47,970 nt of DNA from Bacteroidales bacterium M6 (GTDB lineage: Bacteria; Bacteroidota; Bacteroidia; Bacteroidales; Muribaculaceae). Each line of letters begins with the position of its first letter. The first letter of the stretch is position 1. The stretch is taken from positions 1 through 47,970 of the forward strand of contig LUJQ01000081.1 of NCBI GenBank assembly GCA_001689485.1. Reading direction: 5' to 3'. Of this stretch, positions 32,701 to 44,700 are shown one piece after another. The notes under the pieces are model-generated. The model was given only the letters and a program-made list of their open reading frames with translations. It had not been told where the DNA came from and searched no databases. The translations under genes and the position numbers were made by a program.

Positions 32701-35700
32701 CTCGCAGTCCATTGGTCTGCGGCAAATAAAGGTCGGTCGGCTGACCTCCTTCCAGTTCGGGGATTTGGCTTTTTACCTCGCCTGCCTCAGCTGTGAGAAC
32801 GGTGTCGGTTATGCCTGCCCATATTCGTGCGAGTTCGGGCAGGTTTGAGTAGCCTGCGAAACGATTGTTCTCTTTATACGTTCCCTGCGTGGTAAATTCA
32901 AGCATCTGTTGGATGCTGCCGAAGTTGCGCACAAAATCATCGAAGTGCCAAATGTTATGGCCCTCCATGACCTCACGCGGGAGCAGGTAACGCATAAACG
33001 TCCAAACCTCTGCAGCCGTATTGGAGATAGGAGTACCGGTTGCGAAGATTACATTTCTGCCTCCGCTCTTCTCCTGCACCGCCTTTACTTTGAGATACAG
33101 ACCTTGACACTTTTTTGAATATGACGGGTCTACACCCTTGACACCGCGTTGCATGGCAGTGGCAAATCCGAGGTGCTTGTATTCGTGTGCCTCGTCTACA
33201 AGAATAGCGTCCACTCCGAGGTCATCAAAGTTGAGAGTGTCATCGGTAGCGCGGTTAAGCATCTCTTCCGCGCGAGTCTTGGCATTCTCCTTTGCGATTG
33301 CGGCTCTCTTGCCGTCTTTCTTCGGCTTTGAGCCGGACGTAACCATTACGCGCTCTGTCACTTCACCCTCGGCTGTCTCGGTGTCGCTGAGTTTGTTCAA
33401 CTGGTCGCGCAGATTTTCAACGTCCTTTTTAAGAGCTGCAACGGCGCGTCCTGCCTCACGGTCTTTTGACATAGCCTCTATAACGTCCATCTTTTCTTGG
33501 ATGGATTCTTCGATGAATCGGCGTTCACGGTCGGGGTGGTCGGGAATGCGCTCCAATACAGACTGGGGAATGACAACCATATCCCAGTCGTTGTAACGTA
33601 TCTTTGCATAGAAGTCCTTACGCCCTTCTGCATTGCGGTCTTTATCTTCAAGACTGAGAATGCGTGCGTCCGGGTAGAGTGCTTTCGCGCTTGCCACAAA
33701 CTGACCGAGTGTAGCGTTCTGCACTACAATCATCGGCTTCTTGGCAGTACCAAGACGGCGCATTTCCATTGCTGTGGTGATGAGGGTAAAAGTTTTACCT
33801 GTGCCAACCTCATGAGCAAGCATAAGGCTCTGCATCGTGCCTCTCACAATGGCTTTAGACTGATGTTTGCGCATCTTGATAGGCTTCCCTCCGATAACTC
33901 GCGCGGCTCCGTCAAAGTATTCTGGAATATACTCATCGGGGATAGTCATTGGCGCAGAGTTGTTGAAGATGTTGTTGTAGGTCTCTTCAATTTCCTTTGC
34001 CAGTTCGGGGGCAGATTCCATGCGAGAGCGCAGCCACGATTTGAAGTCATCGCGGATTTCATCTACTTTGGCAGCGCAGGCAGATGTAGCTTTAGGGTCG
34101 GATATCGTGGGGCCGTCTTTCTGCTGTTTTGACACACGGATTGTGCGGTTGGTCATGGCGGCCTCTATCAACTCCGTACCAGTGATAATCTTATCGCAGA
34201 TTTCACTTCGGATGCCGAATGATTTGTCCTGCTCCCCAGTCCATTTTGGCTTATCCATGGCCCACATACCACCTGCATAGGTAAGTTTCACACTTGCGCC
34301 TGTACGTTCTTTGACATACTGCTCAAAGAGTTCAGGGCGCAACCACGAAGAGCCGATACTGAACTCAATGAAATGCGATGGGATGTTGTGAGGCACAACC
34401 TTACGCAGGGCGGTGATGTTTGGTGTGTATCTTCCGTCCTCATTGTTGACCTCTGCCTGTTGCATTTTCTCACGCACATTCCCCGACAGGTATTCGTGCG
34501 CGGCTTCCATTGAATGTGTGAGTGGGTTCTCATAACCAAGTCCGGCTTCAATTACCTCACGGCGAACATCTGCTTCACTCATGCCGAGTTGTTCTGCGAT
34601 ATATCGGGTGTCAAGTGAGCCAGTCTGACGGATACTGAGCGTTACTCCGTCACGGACATTTGTAGCCTTGGGCTGTTCGGGGCGAACAACGACACGGCGG
34701 CTGAATATATCAGCCTTACCAAACACTTTTTTGTGTTCAAGACCTTCCTCGCGATATGTTTCAAGGGCAATTACGGAGGGATAGTCAACATCATTCTTCA
34801 GCCATGCCAGGCCGTTATTGCCGTGCAGGTGTCCGTATGTCGCCACAAAGGAATCAAAGGCGCGGTTCAACGCTTTGAGTTTCGGCTGTAACCCCTCATC
34901 GGAATCTGATGTCTTTTGGTATTCGAGCAAGTCATTGAGGGCCTTCTTGATGGCATTGTAATCTTGTACCACCTGTACGCGACTACGACCCTTAACCTTG
35001 TTCTTGTTGAACTGTGCAATACGTTCATCTGCACTTTTAGGATTCTTATTGTCAAGTTTGGACATGAGTGGACGAGCCGTTCCGTCATAGTTGACGCAGA
35101 TACGACCCTGCGAATCTACAACAACAGTTCCAGTCTTTACCTCATTGCCAACCTTGTCATAGGTGGGAACATACTCATCGCGGTGGTTCATTACCGTGGG
35201 AGCAGGCTCTTCCGAGGTGTCAGCCAACTTCTGCTTCATATCCTCAACCCACTGGCTCAATAGTTGCGACTGGTCTTTCTCCTTAATCGGATACAAACCT
35301 TTGCTTTCGGGTCTGAAACTGGTGTCGCCTTTTTCAAAACCGAAATGCATTTCGCCTGCCATGTATTCGGGATGCTCAACATAGTAGCGATTGTATGACA
35401 TGGAAAGCGTTTTGATGATTGGCACTTCGCCAACATTCTTGACTTTCTTTTTCTCGCCGGTGTCATACTCGGCTGTTCGCACTCCTGTCGTGAGTGAGCA
35501 ATCTATGGCGTTGGGTGACTTAACGCCGTTCACACGCTTGCGCACAACAATGATGTCGGATGTGGCATTAGTGCCTCCGAATGTCTCATTGTGCATACGG
35601 AACATACCAACAATGTCTGCGTTCTCACGGTTGCTAAGCCATTTATGCAAACGGCCTGTGCCGTCCATCGAGCCTGCTGTGGTGATGAACACGCCAACAC

Positions 35701-38700
35701 CGCCGTCACGCAGTTTGCGCACGTTCTTGGCAATACAAAAATCGTGGATAGAGGTCTTGAACTCTTTTGAGATGTCGCCGTCACCGCTTGTGTCTGCGAC
35801 TTTCAAGCCGGGAACAAACGGAACATTGGTTATGACAAGGTCGTATGTGCCAGTCTCTATCTTGACTTTCTCAAAGCCGTCAATATCAACAACGGCATCG
35901 GGATAAAGCAGACTGAGCATTTTGCCTGTTGTCGGGTCTTTTTCAACGGCGCGGATATAACTACGCTCACTAAGGTCTTGTGGCATTAGACCGAGGACAT
36001 TGCCGATACCTGCTGAACCTTCAAGAACGCGACCACCCTTGAATCCCATTGCACGCGCAATATCCCACATTGCATCTACAATGTAAGCTGGGGTAAAATA
36101 TGCCGAGTTGCGCGACATTTCCGCGCCCTCATCATATAATTTATCGCCGAGAAGCTGCCTGAGCTGTCGGCTTGTATCCCAGTCGCTGAAAGCCTTGCCG
36201 AGTCCACCCCAACCGCTGAAAGCACGAAGTTTCTTCATGTCGGCGGCTGTGGGTGCTTCACCGCTCGCTTCAAGTTTCTTCATCGTTTCGATGGCGGCGA
36301 TGTTGGCTTTGATGCGTGCGCTCTCGCTCTTGGGTGCGACTTCGGTGCCGCGCTCTACATGGTTGTTGTGAACGTTCTTACGTTCCTTTTCGGGCAGACG
36401 TTCTAAGGCTGGCTGCGTAGCCACGTCATGTAATCCTCTGCTTCCTGCTCGGTCAGCATCAGAATCCATGCCAGTGCTTCCACTGCCTGCTTCTCCGGCA
36501 GGTCTTTCAGTTTCACGCCGGGGTTCATCTCCTCCCACCTGCGTATCCTGCTTGAGTTGCTGTCGTTGTCTCCCGGCTTCTCCGGGGCGAGTTCCCATTT
36601 CAGTTTCTTCATGATTGCTTAAGCTTTGAGTGTTATCGAATAGGCCGCCGAACAAATCTCCGAAAGGTTGTTCCGGCTTCAAAGTTACATCTTTTTTGCG
36701 AGAACTTCGCTTCTTCTCCTGTGTGGCTCTTGCTACACGCTTTGCCTCGCCGAAGATTCCATCGGCAGGCTTGACGCGGCTCCAGTCTCCCTTTTCTGAC
36801 ATGACACCCTTGACAGCCTCAAAGATAGGCCCACCATCAGTGTCAAAATCTTCTATCTTGACTTTCTCCCAATTGCCGTTGCCGTAACGGTCCCACATGA
36901 CCTCATCGCCTATCTTGTAGCCATTGTGGGTTTCCTCGGCTTCGGCAGGAGTTGAGGATGGAAGATACTCTTTGGCCTCGCGCTGAATACCTTTAAGCAG
37001 GTCGGCATAGGTCACGTCGGCATCAGCCCAACAGTTACGCCCCATGCGGTCAAACGACACATGACCTTTTTCATCGGGCCATTCAACGCGGTACATGATG
37101 CGAGTGGCTTGCAAGTTATCTCCGCTGTATGTCACATCGCCCGGCGTTACTGACGGGTCAAGACCGATAGTAATGTAGAGTTCGCGGCCCTCATTGAGGG
37201 GCAGGCGAATGGATATGTCACCGCCTGCGGGCGCGATATTCGCGGTAACGGCGTTCTTTCTCTTGCCACGGTTGGCGGTTGTTGAGCCTGTCACCTTGTC
37301 AAGTCCCAGGCCGAGGTCGTTCACAAGTTGTTTGGCGAGTTCAACTGCATCCTTGACGGCTTTCTTCTCGGCATTGCGCATATAGCCGTATGCTTCGTTG
37401 AAATCCTTGTCAACCTCTTCGGCTTCATAATAGCCGAGGATTGCCAACTGGTCGTTGACCTCGTCAAGGGTGTCATCTACTCGTTTGAGGTCGCGGAGGA
37501 TGCGCTTGCGTCCTGCTTCTCCAGTTCCTGCGCTTTGCGCTGTAACTTCTGCTTCGCCTGCAACAGCCTCTGCTTTTTCTGCAAGAGCTGCTGTATCTGC
37601 TTCTCTCTGCTTGTCATTTTCTCTTCGGTTTTTGTTTCGGGTTTCAATAAGTTCTTTCTGCGCCTGCTCCGAAGCGGTGGCAGCTTTGCGCTCTTCAACA
37701 ATCATGGCAGCCTGCGCGATAGGGTCTGCCTGCTTCTTGTCGAAGTTCTGCACGTCAAAGACGGCTACCTGCTCCGTAGGTGTAAAGGCGTATTTCTCGT
37801 ATCCGGGTGTCCAACGTGCGCCCTCGTAGAATGATTTGAGCCACGGACGTATCTTGTCGCCCAACAATCCAACCATCTTGGTAGCATAGTCGGGGAAAGA
37901 GGTTGTGTCACGCTCTACAAGACCCATAGCAAGACGTATGCCTGCCGACTGGATACGCTGACGCTCCTGCGGTGTGAGTTCGCCGGGGTCACGGAATTTG
38001 ATATCAGCGTCTCCCTCATCCTCTCCGATGCCGAGCAACTCGCGCAGCTCATTAGCCAACCACTGCATTTCATCATCGGAGATTTCGTGCTGTGCTTCCT
38101 GCTCTGCCTTGACTGGCTCGGCATGGTCGCTCAACTTGGTTTCGCCTTTGGTCGACAGGTCGGTCATCACATCTTCAAGGCTTACGCGGTTGATAGGTGA
38201 TTTCTTAGGCCTGGGATTGCGTGTGCGGCTCGCACCGACAGCCTCACGGAGTTCCTCGGCAGTCATAGGTTGTACGTCTGCAACCGCTTCCTCGTTGCCA
38301 AGCATTTCACCGAGTTGACGTGCAGCTTCTTCACTGCGCATCATATAACCGCCCTGCTTGCGGTCATACCAACCGCGTGAGGTTTTCTTACATTCTGCGA
38401 GTGGCTCACGCACAAAGGTGTCAAGAGCCGCCTTTTCCTCGGCGGTCAGTTCGCGGTTGAACTTGACAAGGTGAACATCGCTCGTCTTGCCTTTCTTGTT
38501 GGTGTAGGTTGTGGGCGTAATGGTGTACGGTTCAGAACTTTCCGCGCTCTCCGCTTGTTTATCTGCTGACAAAGTATTATCTTTGCGGTCAGAAGATATA
38601 ACATTGTCGGACGTAGGAACAAGGTCCGGTCCCTCCGATTCACTCGGAGCCTCGGTTAAGCGCATTTCAGAACTGGGAGACAATTTTTCATCAAGGTGCA

Positions 38701-41700
38701 GGACAATATCGTTCTGCATCTTGTTCTTTAATGACTTGTCCTTTATCTCATGACTGCTGATGGACACTTCCATGCCGTCTTTCTTGACGGTCACGGATTC
38801 AAAATGAACTATGCGAGTGCCGTCCGATTTTACAAACGTCTTGATGAAAAGATATTTGCTATCACGTTCAGAGCCTTCCTTTGGGTCTGCTTCCTCAAGG
38901 ATTACATCGGGAGTGCTGAGTGTCGGATGAATCATGCCGAAATAACCAGTACGCTTGGTAGAGTAGAGTTTCAGCAACTGGTTTGCACCCATCTTGACAA
39001 TGCCTATGGGAGTTTCAACAGTGCCGTCCTCTCCGAACTGGGCAATCCAGTTTTCGGGCGTGAGTTCAATTGTGGGAGCGACTTCGGCGGTTGCTTCCAT
39101 TCGTGCAATCAACTCCGTTGCTTCCTGCTCGGTGAGTGAACGTCCAATCATGTCATTGCCCACAATAGGCTTGACGCTCTTGTACTCGGCAAAGGGTTTG
39201 GTCTTACGTCTGCTCGACTGAATCCACTTCTTGAACTCGTCCTTGCTGACGTGGGTAATCGCGCCGAGGCCGGTCCACCCCGGCTCATAGTTGGAGAGGT
39301 ATGCGTCACGCGCGGCCTGCTCCGTGGGGAAGCCGTACATAACCTTATGCTCGTCAAACGAGCCGTCCTCGTTCACTTGGTCAACGACAAACACATCGCC
39401 CTCTTCGGGAGTGTCGGAAAGGAACACGTCAATGTGGTCGCCGTCCACTCCCTCAGTCCCACGAATATATCCGTAGTCGTTCTGCATGGTAGTTTCCCAC
39501 GGCTTGCCGTCCGCTCCAGTACCACGGCGCACACTGCCTTTGGCATTCTCTATGCTGATGTTGTATCCGTCAACACGGCGGTGTTCCATCTTATAGTTGC
39601 CTGCGGCTTTCTGCGCCTCGGTCGGCTCTGCCTGCATACCGCCGTCAATGTAATCGGCAATCTCTTTGAGGTCGCCGAAGTCGCGCCCCTCATAAGTCAA
39701 CTGACTGCCAGTATATGAGCCGTTCTTGTCGGGAGCGTCAGTTTGGATGACCTCATGCTTGCCGTCAACGTAGAGTTTACGTTTGTAGATGGGTTTGTCG
39801 GGCGCGGGGCCTTTCTCTTCCCATTCATCGCCCACGCTGATTCGTGCGCGGAGTGCGGCCTCTTCGGGCGTATCTTCGTGAATGTCGTTGCGCTCTTTGG
39901 CAAGCGGTTCTAACTCTGTGCCGCCGTCTGCGGTTGGCTGTTGAGGCACTGCACTGCGTTCATCATCATTCGGAGTTTGTTCACTTGCCTCGCTTCGTTC
40001 ACGCTGTTCTGCGTCTGCTTCGGCTCTGCGCTTGCGCTCCGCAATGGCAGCGTCCACGAGTGCCTGCTGTTCTTTTGGGGTTGCATTTCTGAAATGTTCA
40101 TTTACGGTTGTGAGTATTTCTTCTTTTGTGGGGATCGAGCCGGAGAACATATCCATCTGACCGCCCGAAGCTTGTGCAGCCTCGTTGTTGTATGAGGTCA
40201 GCACCTTGCGCAGGTCGCTCGGCTTACCGCTGTTGAGAATGTCTGCAAGCAGGAGTGCGGTCGCGTCAGCGACACGGCTGTCTCCAAACTCATCATCAAA
40301 CAATCCCTGCATACGTCCGAAGGGCGACACTGGCATTCCATCGGTATATACGTCCGGCATAGCGGCCTTGGCGCGAGTAACAAGGTCTACAGCCTTTGCA
40401 AGTTCCTCGCTGATGTCGTAGCCGTTTCGGGCAAGAGTGCGGTTATTGGCAATCTCATTCAATCCCATAACGATTGACTGGCGAAGTGTCGGCATAGAGA
40501 TTATCTGACGCACTGCATCGGGCGAGGTTTGGAACACCTTGCCGATGAGTGTATTTTCAATCAGTTCCTTGCCTGCGGCCGACAACGCTGTGCCGGTTCT
40601 CATTTCGGGCATTTGCATATCGTTGATGACTCCTGCCTGCATGAGTGCGCCCAGTGCGTGAGCAATCGCTTTCTCATCGGCATAGTAGTCCGAAAGGCGG
40701 TCATAGCGGCTGATATCGTTGACAATGCTTGTGAAAACATTGTAGGGAACAATCTTGCCGAGTTTGACGGCGGCTTCTGGTTTGCCCTGCGATTTCTTCT
40801 CCTGCGCGTTGAAGCGTGCAAAGGTGGTGGCATCGTAAGGCAGAGCCTCGTCCGGCACAAACACCACGCGAGGATTCTTCATACTTGCCACCTGCTCCGG
40901 GGTAAAGCCGTATTTCTTGTGTCCGAACTGCGCGAGGTAGTCATTGTATGCCCTATCTGTGCCTTGACGCGCTGCGAGGTCGCCCGACATGGTGCGATTG
41001 TTGCCCGACAGCACCACGCCGTCCTTGCTCACTATTACTGGGTCTTGCAGGGCGCGGTTGTCATAGTTGCCTGCCATACCCTCAACTTTCTGCTGTGCGT
41101 CCTTATCACGCTGATAGTCGCGGTCGTTGACGCTTTGGCCGTTCTCATCAATCGGGAAACCCTCGGTGGGTGCATAAGCATTGTTCACATCATGGCTCGG
41201 CGAGGCGGCTCCTGCCTCGGTCAGAATGTATCTGCCGGAGATAGTAGAGCCGTCGGGCAGGGTCAGAGCGTCCTCGTTACCCTCCACCTTAGGAGCGGAC
41301 TCCCAACGCTCGCGTATCTTCGGATTGACAGCGTGAACACCTATGCGCTCCTGCTCGGCTTGCTTCTCTGCCTTGATACGCTGTTCCTCTTCAAATCGTG
41401 CGACAGCTTCATCGTGGGCGATAGCGTCACGCTGACGGCGTTCCTCTTCCTGCTGACGGCGCAGCTCGGCATTGCGCGAGGTATAGATACCCACAATGCC
41501 GTTCCATGTAGCAAGGCGAGCCTCCGTGTCGGCAATCTGTTGATTGTACTGGGCGAGGTCGCGCTGATACTGCTCGGCTGCCTCGCGCTTTGCCTGCGCC
41601 ATGGCCATGGGCGAACCTTTCAGTTTGGGTGCTTTCAGCGTTGGCGGTTTCTTTTTCAGTGCCTCAAGGTCAGTGCTTGCCTGCTGAACCTGCGCCATAG

Positions 41701-44700
41701 CTATGTCAACAGCATCAGTCTCACCCCCGACAGCCTCAACTAACCCATCCCAGGCCGTGTCCTTGTCAACGGCTTCAAACCTCGGCTCTCCCTGCTCATT
41801 GAGAGGAATGCGAGACAGCGCGGTTTGCTGTCCGTTTTCTACACTTGAGACCGTTTCGGGCGCGATTTCAGCATCTGAAACGGAGTTTTCCGTAGGATTG
41901 GGAACGTTTTCGGGCATTTCGGGAACACTCTGCGCCCTGCGCTGTTGCTCATAGAGGAATGCGTCCAACCGACCTTTCATGGTCTCTGGCATTGATTCGG
42001 GCGTGTTTTGGCTGTATATCTTGATAAGGTTCGCAACCCATGCGTCATCAGCCTTTGCAGCTTCTTCCAATCCCTGCTCATAGCCTCGGTCATATTCTTC
42101 GGTACTGGCTGTTTCGGGGGCAGGCTCCGGGGATACATCTGCGGATCGGTCAATGGGTGCTTCGCCCTCGGCAGGCTCTCCGGGTGCAATGGCATTCTGA
42201 CCGAACACACTCATCTGCTCCTGCTCAATCACCGACAATGCGGTGTCCAGTTCGTCCTGTGGATTTACAGCCTCCGATACTTTGAAGATTTGATCAGGCG
42301 ATGTAAATTCATACTCTCCAGTCTGCGCGTCCATGACAACGACACTCTCCGAAGAGTTGCGCACATCAACGGCTGAGCCATCTGGGAACATTACAACATC
42401 GCCTTTGACAACATACACCTGTCGGTCATCGACCTTCATGGTCGCAGGGATAATTATGCCGTTATCCTTGTGGGTGCGCTTGCCTACTGACTGCTCAACC
42501 TCTGCACGCTTTCGGTCGGCCACCTCGTTGGAAGCGTCCATAACGCCGTCAAGAGCCGCCTTTGCGTTGATGTAGTATAGAACTGCGTCCTGCTGTTCGG
42601 CAGTAAGTTCGGGGTCGTTTACCAATGCCCACGGATTTTCGTTGACATGGAACATATAATATTCGGCTTCTGCTCCGAACGCGTCCTCAACCGCTTGGTA
42701 TGCTTCCTGCATACGCAGGGCGATAGCATCCACATCAGCCTGCACGGTCGGGTCTCCCTCTTCAAAGCGTCCGTACAGCAGGCGACCCTGCTCATATCGG
42801 TTCTGCGCCTCTGCCTGCTCCGGGGTAGGGTCTGCGTTCTGCTGTCGGGCCTCTTCGGGAAAGAGCCGTTCAAGATACGATTTGACAGCCGCCTGCTCAA
42901 CCTCGGTGCGCTTGCCCGGCATTTTACGCAGTACTACGTCCACATCAATCCCGGTCTCGTTCATCAGTTCCGCACGGATTGCTTCGGGGCGGTACTTGTC
43001 GGCAATCTCCTTGTTGCGGCCGATAGCGTCATCAAGAAACTCAACCAACTGCACCTGCGATTCCGTCACGTCCTTATTCCCTGCCTTGACCGCACGATAT
43101 ATCTTCTTGATTGTTGCAGGGTCTGCGCCGGGCGACACCTCGCTGATAGCGGCATCAAGCACCATGTCATCGGCAACGGCTTCCTTGTATCGTTCACCAA
43201 CGTCAACCGAGTTGAGTTCTGCCTGACGCATGATGTTGTCGGTTTCCTGCTTGGCTTCCTGCTCGTTCTTGAACGTGCGACTGGTAACAACCTCGCCATT
43301 GGCGGCTATGGAGTTGACGGTCACACGTCCGTCAGCGTCCTTATTTGTGGTGTAACCAGTAACGGAAGCCATCGGAAGTCTGCGCCCTGTAAGAATGTAG
43401 TAGGCTTTTGCGCGTGCGGACTGGCTGACTCTTCCGTCCTGCATGAGTTCTTCCATTGAGGAATAGCCGTCAAATTCGGGATTGCGACTGATTGTTTCAG
43501 CCTCAACGCGCTCGGCTCTCAACTCGATCGCGCCCTCGGCAGGGTCAATGTCGGGTCGCTGGACTTCCTGCACTCGGTCACGGCTGAACAAGTCGGCGAG
43601 TTCGCCATAGCCTGCTCTGCGCAACTCTTCACGCTCATCGGATGTAAACGACAAGTCACCCGGACTTGCGTCCAAATTCCTGCGCAGACGTTCCTCGAAG
43701 TCCATGCGGTTGTGGTTGCGCTCTGCCTGCGTCAGCGGTCGGCCGCCAACTGGCTTGACTGGGCGCAGACTGGCGATAACTCGCGGTGCGCTCTTGACCC
43801 CGTGACTTACCTTGAACCCAAGCATCATGGCCATGTTGTCAGTCCACACGTCCATTGCATCGGAATCGCCGTTTATCCATTCGGGAACGGAGAATATAGT
43901 ACCCTCGGCAAGGGTCGATACCGCAACCTCACCGAGGCGCACGCCTGCCTTGGCTGCTGTGGAGGTGGTTGCCTTGACCGTTTTGTCAGCGACATTGCCT
44001 ATCATGGGCGACAATGTGCCTGTCACGCTACCGAGGACGAGACCATGACCGCCTGCGCTCAACATTGCTCCGGCTGAATAGCCCTCGTTTTCTCCAGTTT
44101 CGGAGTTGATGTGACCGCCGTGCAGGAACTGGCTCTCGCCCTCTTTCAGCATTTCGTATGTGGCGAAGTTACCACCGCCTGCGGCTGCCCCTGTGATTAT
44201 ACGACCAGTGAGTGAGGACGAGAAGATACGTGAGCCTAACTGCGTACTCATTGACGTGGCGGCTCTGCCTGCTACAATACGACCGCCGATATTGATTGCT
44301 CCTTTGCCTGCGAGTGAGCCGACACCGCCCGACACCCATGTCACCGGGTCAACAGCCATGCCGGTAACGGTGCCTGCAATCTGCGCTACTCGGTGATTCT
44401 TGCCATACTCACCCATAGCGGCCTCATAAGCTGCAAGGTCGCCACTCGTTCCTGCTTGGCTTCGGGCAAGACCTTTGCTGATCGAGTTAATCACATTCAT
44501 GTCGGCGACTGTACGACCGAAGTATTCCAGTGTGCTTTTGGGCGTGTTCTGCTGAACGGCATACTGATACACGGCATTGTCGGTCAACTGGCGTGCCATC
44601 TGCGATGCGGTTGTCTGCAATTCCTCTTCGGATGCGTCAGGATATTGCTGACGCAGGCGGTTGTAGCAGTTGGCGGTAACCTTTGAGCCTGCACGCGCCC

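Noticed and set aside
40529..41743. Open frame of 404 codons on the plus strand
   Set aside because: It is antisense to the giant gene, has a Cys/His/Leu-rich composition typical of a shadow frame and no promoter. Other long plus-strand frames over the giant gene and its neighbours (28835-29557, 45740-46651) are rejected for the same reason.
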